Positions 48,945 to 57,932 of a DNA stretch of 64,000 nt are shown here, piece by piece. Position 1 is the stretch's first letter, and every line of letters starts with the position of its first letter. The notes beneath the pieces were generated by a model that searched no databases, was not told the DNA's origin, and saw only the letters and a list, made by a program, of their open reading frames with translations. Made by a program: the position numbers and the translations under genes. The stretch is from Ensifer sp. WSM1721 (GTDB lineage Bacteria > Pseudomonadota > Alphaproteobacteria > Rhizobiales > Rhizobiaceae), in NCBI RefSeq assembly GCF_000513895.2, contig NZ_CP165784.1, positions 62,001 to 126,000 of the forward strand, read 5' to 3'.

Positions 48945-49706
48945 ATGACAAACAACGTCCACGAGCGCAGCCAGCTTAGCGGCAAGGTCGCGCTTGTTAC
49001 CGGGGGATCCCGCGGTATTGGTGCCGCAGTTGCCAAGCGGCTCGCCGCAGACGGGGCAGCGGTTGCGGTGACCTACAGCGCGTCGCCCGATGAGGCCACG
49101 AAGGTGGTGCGTGCGATTGAATCTGCTGGAGGCAAAGCTCGAGCAATCCAGGCCGATGTTCGTGACGCCGACGCTGTCACAAATGCGGTGAAGGAAACGG
49201 TAGCGTCTTTTGGCCGGCTGGACATCTTGGTCAATGCTGCTGGGGTGTTCGTGGCGAAGCCTCTCGAAGAGTTCTCTGTCGACGACTTCCAGTGGCTGGT
49301 CGACGTTCATGTGAAATCGATTTTCGTTGCGATCAAGGAAGCAGTCAAGCACCTAGGTGAGGGCGGTCGCATCATCAACATCGGCAGCATCAACAGCGAC
49401 TACGTCCCCTACAGCGGTGGGGTTCTGTATGCGCTGACCAAGGCGGCAGTAGTGGGTCTGACCAAAGCGTTGTCTCGTGACTTGGGTCCCCGCGGCATCA
49501 CTATTAACAACGTGAAGCCTGGCCCGACCAATACTGATATGAATCCTGCTGACGATCCTGCGGCGCCTTCAATCCTTGATCGGACTGCCGTTAAGCGTTT
49601 CGCCTCCCCTGAGGAGATCGCCGAATTCGTGGCCTTTATTGCGGGCCCGAAGTCAGGCTTCATTACCGGCGCCAACCTGTCGATTGACGGCGGTTATACA
49701 GCCTAA
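48945..49706 (+). CDS. SDR family oxidoreductase (FabG-like)
   Basis: This 253-residue classical SDR has VALVTGGSRGIGAAVAKRL (cofactor loop), NAAGVF (about 91), and a catalytic region INIGSINSDYVPYSGGVLYALTKAA in which Tyr and Lys (YxxxK) lie four apart. The C-terminus ends ITGANLSIDGGYTA. It reduces or oxidises a carbonyl or hydroxyl group using NAD(P). Its position before a PotABCD-like transporter and within the shared operator set suggests a sugar, polyol or hydroxy-acid substrate rather than fatty acid synthesis. The ATG at 48945 has GGAG upstream; an earlier TTG at 48933 is less likely. A hairpin follows it. Confidence 0.9.
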   Translation: MTNNVHERSQLSGKVALVTGGSRGIGAAVAKRLAADGAAVAVTYSASPDEATKVVRAIESAGGKARAIQADVRDADAVTNAVKETVASFGRLDILVNAAGVFVAKPLEEFSVDDFQWLVDVHVKSIFVAIKEAVKHLGEGGRIINIGSINSDYVPYSGGVLYALTKAAVVGLTKALSRDLGPRGITINNVKPGPTNTDMNPADDPAAPSILDRTAVKRFASPEEIAEFVAFIAGPKSGFITGANLSIDGGYTA

Positions 49707-49713
49707 AATCAAT

Positions 49714-49751
49714 GCACTGGGGAGGTCTCGAAGAACGCGACCTCCCAGTGC
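49714..49751 (+). terminator. hairpin after the SDR gene
   Basis: GCACTGGGGAGGTC and GACCTCCCAGTGC pair with one bulged G across a short loop (49714-49751). No clean T-run follows, so it may be a partial terminator between the SDR gene and the transporter genes. Confidence 0.6.
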
Positions 49752-49900
49752 CAGTACTGCTTTGTCGCTTACTGACGATAGGACAATAGACAAAGTAAAT
49801 GCTGAAGATCTCTGACCTTTGTGCGGTCAGGGAAAAGTAAAAAGGGAACATCTGCCTGGACTGACGATCAAGCCAGTTCAGCCCAACCTGGGAGAATACC

Positions 49901-50962
49901 ATGAAGACAGTCGTCGCATTTTCGAAGACGTTGATCGGGGCACTTCTTGTCCCCGCTTTCCTCTACAGCTCGAGCGCGCATAGCCAGGAGACAATACGTG
50001 TCTCGGCACAAGGCGGCTCCTATGACGTGTGCGTGAAAGACGTCTACTTTGATGCTTGGGAGAAGGAAACAGGCATCAAAGTCGAGGTTACGTCACCGTC
50101 ATATGATTTGGGTGTTTGGCGGACACAGCAGGAAACTGGCAAGCCCGATTGGGACGTTGCTACGGCAGACGTTGGCCTCCTGCACGAGCTTGTGAAAAAC
50201 GATTGGGTATTGCCGCTCGATCGTGACCTGATAACGCGAGATGGCGGCATGATCGATCTTCCAGGTCTTATTCCGGAGATCGACGGAAAGATTTATGCAC
50301 TGCCGTCGGAGCTTTTCGCGACGGTTGTAACATACAACTCCAAGACCTACGCGGGAGAAACACCGAAGACCTGGGCTGACGTCTTCGACACGGCGAAGTT
50401 CTCCGGAAAGCGCATGTTCTCCAACATGGTAGTCGATTTCGGTGTTTTGGAAGTAGCGCTTCTGGCTGATGGGGTCGCCCCAAAAGATCTCTACCCGCTG
50501 GACGTCGATCGCGCGCTGAAGAAACTGGACACGATCAAAAGCGACATTCTCTGGTACGACTTCGGTACTCAACAGATTGCCTTGCTTCAGCAAGGAGACG
50601 CGGTGATCGGCGCTGGTTGGGATGGTCGAGTCAGAGCGCTTCAACGAGACGGTGGTACGGTAGAGTTCTCTCCGACTCAGGCGATTATCAAGCCTGATCT
50701 CTGGGTTTTGCCAAAAGGCGGTAACTTCGAAGTCGGCGCAAAATTCCTCTCGTTCATCGACAATCCGGAACGGCAGGCTAAGTTCGCCACATGTGTCGGA
50801 TATGGACCTGTCCTCCGAAAAGCTTACGATTTCCTGCCGGCTGATCAGAAATTTACCGTCGATCCTAATAACACCGAAGGGTTCGTAGTCTGGAACGCCG
50901 AATACTGGGCTCAGAATGCTCGCGAAGTAACCGCGCGATTTAACGAGTGGCTTACGCGGTAA
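49901..50962 (+). CDS. ABC transporter substrate-binding protein (PotD/spermidine-putrescine-like)
   Basis: This 353-residue periplasmic binding protein has a signal peptide (residues 1-28, cleavage near AHS-QE). The body contains IRVSAQGGSYDVCVKDVYFD, WDVATADVGLLHELVKNDWV and DGKIYALPSELFATVVTYNS, typical of the PotD/PotF-like SBP_bac_8 group. It is the first gene of a four-gene transporter set in order SBP, ATPase, permease, permease. PotD-like members bind polyamines but also other small molecules such as sugar acids or amines, so the ligand is open. A GGGAG ribosome site precedes the ATG. Confidence 0.9.
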   Translation: MKTVVAFSKTLIGALLVPAFLYSSSAHSQETIRVSAQGGSYDVCVKDVYFDAWEKETGIKVEVTSPSYDLGVWRTQQETGKPDWDVATADVGLLHELVKNDWVLPLDRDLITRDGGMIDLPGLIPEIDGKIYALPSELFATVVTYNSKTYAGETPKTWADVFDTAKFSGKRMFSNMVVDFGVLEVALLADGVAPKDLYPLDVDRALKKLDTIKSDILWYDFGTQQIALLQQGDAVIGAGWDGRVRALQRDGGTVEFSPTQAIIKPDLWVLPKGGNFEVGAKFLSFIDNPERQAKFATCVGYGPVLRKAYDFLPADQKFTVDPNNTEGFVVWNAEYWAQNAREVTARFNEWLTR

Positions 50963-51007
50963 ATGTTCCGACGTCGACTTCGCTGAAAACATTAGGAGAA
51001 GAGAAGA

Positions 51008-52117
51008 GTGTCTGGAAACGTGAGGGATTGCGGGTCGCCCCCCGCAATCCAGATCAAGAATCTCAAGAAATACTTTGGCGCAGTAGAGGTATTGCGGGGG
51101 ATAGACCTCATAATCCCTCAAGGCTCCTACACTACCTTTCTCGGTCCGAGCGGATCGGGAAAGACAACGCTCCTCAAGATTATCGCCGGCTTTTCGAGTG
51201 TCAGCACAGGGTCTATCAACATCGCGGGCGTTGATGTCACGCACTATGCTGCGCGTGCTAGAGAGGTGGGCATAGTTTTTCAGAACTATGCTCTTTTCCC
51301 TCATCTGACTGCGAGAGAGAACGTCGAATATCCGCTCAAGCTTCGAAAGATGCCTGGCAACGAGCGTCGGCGGCGGGCGTTGGAATTCTTAGAGCGGGTT
51401 CAACTGACGCAATGGGCGGATCGCTATCCGCGCGAATTGTCCGGCGGCCAACAACAGCGCGTGGCGTTGGCGCGGAGTCTTGTTTACGGACCAAAACTTC
51501 TTTTGCTGGACGAACCGCTGAGCGCACTTGATAAGCATTTGCGCGGGCACATGCAGGAGTTTTTGAAAGAGCTACAGAGAAGTCTTGGCATCAGTTTCGT
51601 CCACGTGACACACGATCAGACGGAGGCGCTGGCCCTGTCTTCGCAAGTGGTCATCATGCGTGATGGCCGGTTGGAGCAGGTGGGTTCCCCCGAAGAAATA
51701 TATCGGGAACCGACTTCTCGCTTCGTGGCGGATTTTATTGGCAACAGCAATATTGTCGAATGTCAGATTGGTCCCCGTAACGGTCGCCATGCCACGATCA
51801 GCCTTGGAGATGTTCAGACGATCGGCGTCCCAATTCCTGCAAGTGCCGCGGAACGACTTGCCGTAGGAGAAAAGCCTCTTTTGTTGTTGCGGCCTGAGAA
51901 CGCCGGAGCGCCACGCCAAGGCGATGAACGCGCGGTCGCCATGTCCGGACCCGTGCTGCGCACTACATTCATGGGCACACATTATGAAGTAGTGTTCGAT
52001 ACCCCGCAGGGCGAAATTACGGCCCACCTCAACAAGGATTATGCTCGAGGTCAAACTGTACATGTTGCCTGGCGCGCGGAAGATACAGTACTCTTGCCGG
52101 CGGATGATGCACGATGA
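51008..52117 (+). CDS. ABC transporter ATP-binding protein (PotA-like)
   Basis: This 369-residue ATPase has Walker A GPSGSGKTTLLKII (about residues 46-59), the Q-loop in FQNYALFPHLTARENV, the signature LSGGQQQRVALARSL, Walker B LLLLDEPLSALD, and the H-loop HVTHDQTEALALS. A C-terminal TOBE domain follows (about 240-365). It powers the import of the ligand of the upstream binding protein. Translation starts at GTG 51008 behind AGGAGA; the stop overlaps the permease start as ATGA. Confidence 0.93.
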   Translation: MSGNVRDCGSPPAIQIKNLKKYFGAVEVLRGIDLIIPQGSYTTFLGPSGSGKTTLLKIIAGFSSVSTGSINIAGVDVTHYAARAREVGIVFQNYALFPHLTARENVEYPLKLRKMPGNERRRRALEFLERVQLTQWADRYPRELSGGQQQRVALARSLVYGPKLLLLDEPLSALDKHLRGHMQEFLKELQRSLGISFVHVTHDQTEALALSSQVVIMRDGRLEQVGSPEEIYREPTSRFVADFIGNSNIVECQIGPRNGRHATISLGDVQTIGVPIPASAAERLAVGEKPLLLLRPENAGAPRQGDERAVAMSGPVLRTTFMGTHYEVVFDTPQGEITAHLNKDYARGQTVHVAWRAEDTVLLPADDAR

Positions 52118-52944
52118 AAGATCACCAGCTCAAGGTTAGCCCGCTTGCTGTGGCTGTGCTGCCGGGCATCGTTTTGCTCGCCATATTCTTTCTGATCCCG
52201 ATCGCAAATTTGACTGCTCGTAGCTTTACGGATCCAGTCTTAGGTCTGCAGAATTACAAAGCTCTCTTTGGCTCTCAGACATATTTGCGGGTGGGCGGTC
52301 GCACAATATGGTTGTCGTTTCTAGCCATGAGTGGTTGTATTATCATCGGTACGCCCGTTGCCTATGCCATAGCGCATTCAAAACGGCAGGTCCTGGTCTC
52401 GGTAACCTTGGCCGTATTAGTGCTTTCCTTCCTAACCAGCTCACTCATACGTGCGTTCGCGTGGATGATTCTATTTGGCGCCAAGGGACCGGTCGTCGCC
52501 ATGCTGAGTGCCGCAGGTTTGGGAACGCAGACGCTACTTGCGACCCCCGGCGCAGTGGTAATCGGGATGATCCATTTCTTGTTACCAATCTACGTGCTGA
52601 CTGCAGTCGCCGGGTTGCGGAGCATGCCCTACGAATTAATAACAGCCGCAGAAGGTCTTGGCGCGTCCAGATGGTACGCTCTGCGGACCGTCTACTTGCC
52701 GCTTGCATTCCCTACAATCGGCAATGCCGGATCACTGGTATTTGTAATTGCAGTGGGATTCTTTATCACGCCAGCGCTACTTGGCGGACCAAGTGAGATG
52801 ATGCTCGGTCAGCTGATCGCGATCAGCGTCTCGAAGTTCGGAGACTTCGGATTTGCTGCCGCGACCGGCGTGGTCTTGATGCTGCTCACGCTCCTTCTTC
52901 TCAGTGCCGTACAATGGCTTTCGAAGCCAAAGCAAAAGCGATGA
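52114..52944 (+). CDS. ABC transporter permease (PotB-like)
   Basis: This 276-residue membrane protein has six predicted helices, beginning at LAVAVLPGIVLLAIFFLIPI (about 12-31). The EAA coupling loop is ITAAEGLGASRWYALRTVYLP (about 173-193), as in PotB. It partners the downstream permease. It overlaps the ATPase gene by four bases. A sixth helix is at LMLLTLLLLSAVQWL, near the C-terminus. Confidence 0.92.
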   Translation: MKDHQLKVSPLAVAVLPGIVLLAIFFLIPIANLTARSFTDPVLGLQNYKALFGSQTYLRVGGRTIWLSFLAMSGCIIIGTPVAYAIAHSKRQVLVSVTLAVLVLSFLTSSLIRAFAWMILFGAKGPVVAMLSAAGLGTQTLLATPGAVVIGMIHFLLPIYVLTAVAGLRSMPYELITAAEGLGASRWYALRTVYLPLAFPTIGNAGSLVFVIAVGFFITPALLGGPSEMMLGQLIAISVSKFGDFGFAAATGVVLMLLTLLLLSAVQWLSKPKQKR

Positions 52945-53012
52945 GAGCGGAAGAGATTGTAATGGCCGCACGAGGTCAACATCAATGCGACCTGAGCAAT
53001 GGGGTACTGAAT

Positions 53013-53900
53013 ATGTCAAAGAGCGTATCGACCGCAACTTCTGGGAATAGCCCTGACGCGATGACTCGAGCGGATGACAAGAGGGTGTCGATCCAGCCAT
53101 CGTTCGATGGAGAGGTTTTTCGGGAACGTCTTCAAATAGTTTGGGTGGCGCTGACGATTATCTTTCTACTGATACCTCTCTTTGTCGTTGTTACGATGTC
53201 GTTCTCGTCGGGCCAGTTTCTTACGATGCCCAATGACTTTTCGTTACGTTGGTACGAGGACGTTCTCGCGAGCGAGCAGTGGCGCAAGGCTGCAAAAAAC
53301 TCACTATTAATTGGTTTGCTCGCAGTCTCCATCGCATTGCCTGCTGGCTTGGGCCTAGCTTTGGCGAACCACTATGCTCCACGTAGGTGGAAGAGTCTCG
53401 TAAGGTCTAGCGCCTTGGGGCCGATGGTCGTGCCCGTCATTGTGTTCGCCATTGCGTTATTCTTCTTGTTGGCCAAATTGGGCCTCATAGGAACGGCCAT
53501 CGGCGTTGCCATCGGTCATGCTCTGCTGATCATGCCATTTATCTTCATGGCGGTTTCGACAGCTTTGGAATACTTCGATGATCAACTCATAGAGGCTGCT
53601 GAGTCACTTGGAGCATCACGTCTTTATGCCTGGCGCACAGTGATGCTTCCTTTCGTGGCGCCTGCGATCGCTGTGGGCGCAGCCCTTGCCTTTGTCAACT
53701 CGTTGGACGAAGTGGTAGTAGCCATATTTGTCGGTCGAGGTGATGCGCTCACCATTCCAAGTCTGATGTGGCGGTCCATAAATCTCGAGATCACGCCTGG
53801 AATCGCAGCGGTCGCATCGATGGTGACCGGTGCGGGCATTTTGATCCAAGGCGCAGCGTTTTTGTGGCTTTGGCGGCGTTTGAGAGCGCGGACCCGTTAG
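53013..53900 (+). CDS. ABC transporter permease (PotC-like)
   Basis: This protein of about 295 residues has a polar N-terminal extension of roughly 40 residues, then membrane helices from IVWVALTIIFLLIPLFVVVT. The EAA loop is IEAAESLGASRLYAWRTVMLP. It forms the second half of the transporter channel. The ATG at 53013 is preferred; the frame is open from 52914, overlapping PotB, but that upstream part is not protein-like for the family. A small hairpin (CCGGCTCTCGCCGG, 53905-53918) follows the stop. Confidence 0.9.
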   Translation: MSKSVSTATSGNSPDAMTRADDKRVSIQPSFDGEVFRERLQIVWVALTIIFLLIPLFVVVTMSFSSGQFLTMPNDFSLRWYEDVLASEQWRKAAKNSLLIGLLAVSIALPAGLGLALANHYAPRRWKSLVRSSALGPMVVPVIVFAIALFFLLAKLGLIGTAIGVAIGHALLIMPFIFMAVSTALEYFDDQLIEAAESLGASRLYAWRTVMLPFVAPAIAVGAALAFVNSLDEVVVAIFVGRGDALTIPSLMWRSINLEITPGIAAVASMVTGAGILIQGAAFLWLWRRLRARTR

Positions 53901-54148
53901 GTTTCCGGCTCTCGCCGGTATATGCGTCGTGGCATCTCGAGTGGCAGTGAGATCCGGCTTCAGGGAAGCCCTGGTTCGCATACTCGTAGCAGAGCTGCCC
54001 GGTCGCTCCAGCCGACCGATTGAAGTGTGAGAGGCGTTAGTGGTGCCCAGTGAATCAAGAGGCATCGCGCGTCCTGTTCAGCGATTAGCTGCGGGCCCGT
54101 GTCCATCCACTCGCTGCATCGGATGAAAACTCAAACTGATGGGTATAT

Positions 54149-54199
54149 ATCCCATAATATGGATGTCATGCATTATTGACATCCATAATGCGGGATAAT
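54149..54199. promoter_or_regulatory. double operator upstream of dhaK
   Basis: Two copies of the regulon motif face each other: ATCCCATAATATGGATGTCA (54149-54168) and TTGACATCCATAATGCGGGA (54176-54195). Together they form a large interrupted palindrome centred near 54172. The arrangement suits cooperative binding of a dimeric repressor or activator. The start codon of dhaK lies about 125 bp downstream. Confidence 0.78.
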
Positions 54200-54325
54200 A
54201 ACCTCAAGGCTGCAGTGATATCGGCTGGAAGTGTCTCAACTGACGCCGGTATCCTGCGGTCGGGAAGCGCCAAGATCGCGTGCGCCGAAATCAGAGCGAT
54301 TGGAAATTGTAGCGGAGGAAGGGCG

Positions 54326-55327
54326 TTGAAAAAATTTCTGAACAGTCCAAACGATTTTGTCGATGAAATGCTTGAGGGCATTTATAAGGCGCACCCCACG
54401 GTCACGCACGTCGGCGATGATCTACGCTGCCTCGTTAATGCAAACTCGACACCCGGGAAGGTGGGCATTGTCACAGGCGGCGGTTCGGGACATCTTCCCA
54501 CATTTCTGGGTTTTGTTGGCGACGGGATGCTCGACGGCGCCGCCGTTGGTGGCGTCTTCCAGTCGCCAAGTGCCGAGCAGATCTATCAGGTGACTAAGCA
54601 TGTCGATCAAGGGAGTGGGGTCCTCTACATCTACGGCAACTATTCAGGGGACATCATTAACTTCGACATGGCTGCCGAACTGGCCGATCTGGATGAAATA
54701 GCCGTGAAGCAGGTCGTCGGCAATGACGACGTCGCCTCATCGGTTGTCGGCGAAGAGCACAAACGCCGTGGTGTTGCCGGGATCTTCTTCATTTACAAAG
54801 CCGCGGGCGCCGCCGCTTCTGAAGGGCTTCCGCTCGATGAGGTCGCACGTGTTGCGGATAAAGCGCGTCTGCGCACTCGTACGATGGGTGTTGCACTTTC
54901 GAGCTGCGTCGTGCCGGAAATAGGCCATACTACCTTCTCCATTGGCGAGGACGAAATGGAGATCGGCATGGGGATTCACGGTGAGCCGGGGATAGGTCGC
55001 AAGAAGCTAGCACAGGCCGATGCGGTAGTTGACGAGATGATGGATCGCATTTTCGCGGAACAAGATTACAAGCAAGGTGACTCCGTCGCGGTCCTCATGA
55101 ACGGACTTGGCGGCACGCCGCTTGAAGAACTTTACATTCTTTTCCGTCGCGTTTCGCAACTACTCGAAGCTCGCGGCGTCACCGCGAAACATGTTTGGGT
55201 CGGCGAGTTTGCGACGTCAATGGAAATGGCTGGTGCTTCAGTCTCGATTCTGCTTCTCGACGAAGAACTTGATCGACTTATCGCTGCCCCGGCTAATACG
55301 CCATTCTTCCAGCACATCGCGAGGTGA
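54326..55327 (+). CDS. dhaK: dihydroxyacetone kinase subunit DhaK-like
   Basis: This 333-residue DAK1-family protein has the phosphate-binding GIVTGGGSGHLPTF (about 47-60) and the active-site histidine at residue 218 in GMGIHGEPGIG, the residue that binds the ketose covalently as a hemiaminal in characterised DhaK. Translation probably starts at a TTG (54326) behind GGAGGAAGGG, which gives the family length; the frame is open to 54176 but through the operator. It is followed after one base by dhaL. No DhaM phosphotransfer subunit is present in the window. Related kinases act on dihydroxyacetone, erythrulose or other ketoses. Confidence 0.9.
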   Translation: MKKFLNSPNDFVDEMLEGIYKAHPTVTHVGDDLRCLVNANSTPGKVGIVTGGGSGHLPTFLGFVGDGMLDGAAVGGVFQSPSAEQIYQVTKHVDQGSGVLYIYGNYSGDIINFDMAAELADLDEIAVKQVVGNDDVASSVVGEEHKRRGVAGIFFIYKAAGAAASEGLPLDEVARVADKARLRTRTMGVALSSCVVPEIGHTTFSIGEDEMEIGMGIHGEPGIGRKKLAQADAVVDEMMDRIFAEQDYKQGDSVAVLMNGLGGTPLEELYILFRRVSQLLEARGVTAKHVWVGEFATSMEMAGASVSILLLDEELDRLIAAPANTPFFQHIAR

Positions 55328-55328
55328 C

Positions 55329-55979
55329 ATGATGGCTACGCAGACGTTGAAAGCCGCCGACCTGATTGCTCTCTTCAACAGTTGGAAGATGCTTTTTGCC
55401 GAACAACGAGATTATCTAATCGCACTCGATGGCAAGGTTGGTGACAGCGATCTTGGCATTACGATGAGCAAGTCTTTTTCAGCTGCTGCGGAGGCGCTGG
55501 AAGCGGAAGGTGGGGGGGCCGGTATCGCTAAGCTGCTGCGCACCGCAGGAGCGACTATGGCCCGCACTGCGCCTTCCACCATGGGGACTTTGACAGCAAC
55601 TGGTTTTCTCCGCGGAAGCAAGGCCGTAGAAGACACAGCAGAACTGGGAACAACTGAAGTTGCCGCCTTTTGGCGGGCCTACCGTAATGGTGTGGCGGAG
55701 CGCGGTAAAGCCAACGTGGGCGACAAAACGTTACTGGATGTTCTTGACCCCATAGCCAACTCTCTCGAGCGACAGGCGGCGGCAAACAAAGACCTATGTG
55801 ACGCTCTATTGGAAACAGCGAAAGTCGCTGAACAAGCTCTTGAGTCCACCAAGTCGATGGTGGCGCAGCATGGCAAGGCTGCCGCCTTTCAGGAGAAGAC
55901 AAAGGGCTTGCAGGATGCCGGCGCAACCGTGGGCTACCTGCTAATTCGGCAGATGTCGGACTTCGTTTCGAAGCTCTGA
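55329..55979 (+). CDS. dhaL: dihydroxyacetone kinase subunit DhaL-like
   Basis: This 216-residue DAK2-domain protein carries the nucleotide- and magnesium-binding motif LDGKVGDSDLGITM (about 32-45), with the aspartates of DhaL, and the late GLQDAGATVGYLLIRQ. It donates the phosphate to the substrate held by DhaK. Two adjacent ATGs (55329 and 55332) are possible; a GAGGTGAC ribosome site supports both. It is separated from dhaK by one base. In PTS-dependent systems the bound ADP is recharged by DhaM; here the donor is unknown. Confidence 0.9.
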   Translation: MMATQTLKAADLIALFNSWKMLFAEQRDYLIALDGKVGDSDLGITMSKSFSAAAEALEAEGGGAGIAKLLRTAGATMARTAPSTMGTLTATGFLRGSKAVEDTAELGTTEVAAFWRAYRNGVAERGKANVGDKTLLDVLDPIANSLERQAAANKDLCDALLETAKVAEQALESTKSMVAQHGKAAAFQEKTKGLQDAGATVGYLLIRQMSDFVSKL

Positions 55980-56023
55980 GATATGGGGCGAAACGCCAGA
56001 TGTACCGGCTAAGCGATCGGCAT

Positions 56024-56047
56024 CCGGTCGCGAAGTTTCGCGACCGG
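56024..56047 (+). terminator. perfect hairpin after dhaL
   Basis: CCGGTCGCGAA pairs exactly with TTCGCGACCGG, an 11-bp GC-rich stem with a minimal loop, 45 bases after the dhaL stop. No T-run follows. The next 289 bases to pntA hold no supported gene. Confidence 0.65.
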
Positions 56048-56336
56048 GCGTAGACGATTGTCTCCTGAAACGGGGACAAGTGGCAGAACCCGGCCGCTAT
56101 CGAGGAGCGATATTTGCCGTGCAAGCGCACAAGCTGGCCGATGCTCGGATGGTCCGTTGCTCGGCCACGCGACCTCCGAAATTGCTAATGCGGGTCCGCG
56201 CGTGCGGGGTGTCGGCGAACGTCCGGACTGGACACACCAGCATTCATCCGCCGGCAGGAGCGTCCGGTCTTCGCCACCGGAGCCGTGTCGCGGAAAAGGC
56301 TCCTGGTAGTCAAATCGCAGAAATGGAAAGATAACA

Positions 56337-57911
56337 ATGCTAATAGGTTCGCCACGAGAACGGCTTGAGGGGGAGGGGCGCGTCGCGATGACGCCGGACA
56401 GCGCGACCCAGTTACAGAAGCTTGGATATCAATGCGTGATCGAAAGCGGCGCGGGCAAGCTTGCCGGCTTTTCGGACGATACCTACCGCGCTGCCGGCGT
56501 GACGGTGGTCGACACGGCCGACGCGCTCTACTCGTACGCCGACGTGATTGCCAAGGTGCGCCCGCCGCTTACAGAAGAGGTCGCGAAGCTCGCCCCCGGC
56601 AAGACGCTGATCTCCTTCTTCTACCCGGCGCAGAACAGGGACCTGCTGGAGCAGGCCAAGGGCATCGGCGCCAACGTGATCGCCATGGACATGGTGCCGC
56701 GCATCAGCCGCGCGCAGAAGATGGACGCGCTTTCCTCCATGGCCAATATCGCCGGCTATCGCGCGGTGATCGAGGCAGGCAACAATTTCGGCCGCTTCTT
56801 CACCGGCCAGGTGACGGCTGCCGGCAAGATCCCGCCGGCCAAGGTTCTGGTCATCGGCGCGGGCGTCGCCGGCCTTGCCGCCGTCGGCACGTCCGTGTCG
56901 CTCGGCGCCATCACCTATGCCTTCGACGTTCGCCCGGAAGTGGCCGAGCAGATCGTATCCATGGGTGCGAATTTCGTCTTCCTCGACTTCGAGGGCCCGG
57001 CCCAGGATGGCGCTGCGACGGGCGGCTATGCAGCACCCTCCTCGCCGGAGTTCCGCGAGGCGCAGCTGAAGGAGTTCCGCGAGATCGCACCCGACATCGA
57101 TATCGTCATCACCACGGCGCTGATCCCCGGCCGCGACGCGCCGAAGCTCTGGCTTGCCGACATGGTCGCCATGATGAAGCCGGGCTCTGTCATCGTCGAC
57201 CTCGCCGCCGAGCGCGGCGGAAACTGCGACCTGACGGTCGCCGACCAGAAGATCGTCTCCGACAACGGCGTGACCGTGATCGGCCACACCGACTTCCCGA
57301 GCCGGATGGCCGCGCAGTCCTCGACGCTTTATTCGACGAACATCCGCCACATGATGACGGACCTGACGCCGAAGAAGGATGGCGCGCTCGTTCACAACAT
57401 GGAAGACGACGTGATCCGGGGCGCGACCGTGGCCTTCCGGGGCGAAATCACTTATCCCCCGCCGCCGCCGAAGATCCAGGCGATCGCGGCGCAGAAGCGA
57501 CAAGAAAAGACCAAGGAACTAACGCCCGAAGAAAAGCGCGCGGCCGAAACCGCCGCCTTCAAGACGGCAACCCGCCAGCAGATCGGGCTTCTCGTCATCG
57601 GCGGCCTGCTCATGCTTCTCGTCGGGGCTTACGCGCCGGCGGCCTTCATGGGCCACTTCATCGTTTTCGCGCTTGCGTGCTTCGTCGGCTTCCAGGTCAT
57701 CTGGGGCGTGTCGCACTCGCTGCATACGCCGCTCATGGCCGTCACCAACGCGATTTCCGGCATTATCATCATCGGGGCATTGCTGCAGATCACGACAGGC
57801 GGATGGCTGGTGACGGTACTAGCAGCCGTTTCCGTTGCGATTGCGACGATCAACATCGTCGGCGGCTTCATGGTGACGCGCCGCATGCTCAACATGTTCC
57901 AGAAGTCGTAA
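56337..57911 (+). CDS. pntA: NAD(P) transhydrogenase subunit alpha (fused PntA)
   Basis: This 524-residue protein combines the NAD(H)-binding domain dI and the membrane segments of alpha2. It starts [20 protein letters not shown] with the conserved REK-like region, and has [22 protein letters not shown] (about 165-186) for the cofactor. A charged linker (about 385-410) leads into four hydrophobic helices at the C-terminus. It acts with PntB as the proton-translocating transhydrogenase that makes NADPH from NADH. Rhodospirillum-type bacteria have split alpha subunits; here they are fused as in E. coli. pntB starts 21 bases downstream. Confidence 0.95.
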   Translation: MLIGSPRERLEGEGRVAMTPDSATQLQKLGYQCVIESGAGKLAGFSDDTYRAAGVTVVDTADALYSYADVIAKVRPPLTEEVAKLAPGKTLISFFYPAQNRDLLEQAKGIGANVIAMDMVPRISRAQKMDALSSMANIAGYRAVIEAGNNFGRFFTGQVTAAGKIPPAKVLVIGAGVAGLAAVGTSVSLGAITYAFDVRPEVAEQIVSMGANFVFLDFEGPAQDGAATGGYAAPSSPEFREAQLKEFREIAPDIDIVITTALIPGRDAPKLWLADMVAMMKPGSVIVDLAAERGGNCDLTVADQKIVSDNGVTVIGHTDFPSRMAAQSSTLYSTNIRHMMTDLTPKKDGALVHNMEDDVIRGATVAFRGEITYPPPPPKIQAIAAQKRQEKTKELTPEEKRAAETAAFKTATRQQIGLLVIGGLLMLLVGAYAPAAFMGHFIVFALACFVGFQVIWGVSHSLHTPLMAVTNAISGIIIIGALLQITTGGWLVTVLAAVSVAIATINIVGGFMVTRRMLNMFQKS

Positions 57912-57932
57912 GAAAGCAGCGGGGGATCTACA

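Noticed and set aside
50099..51304. 401-codon minus-strand frame opposite the PotD-like and PotA-like genes
   Set aside because: It is antisense to two genes with clear signal peptide and Walker motifs.
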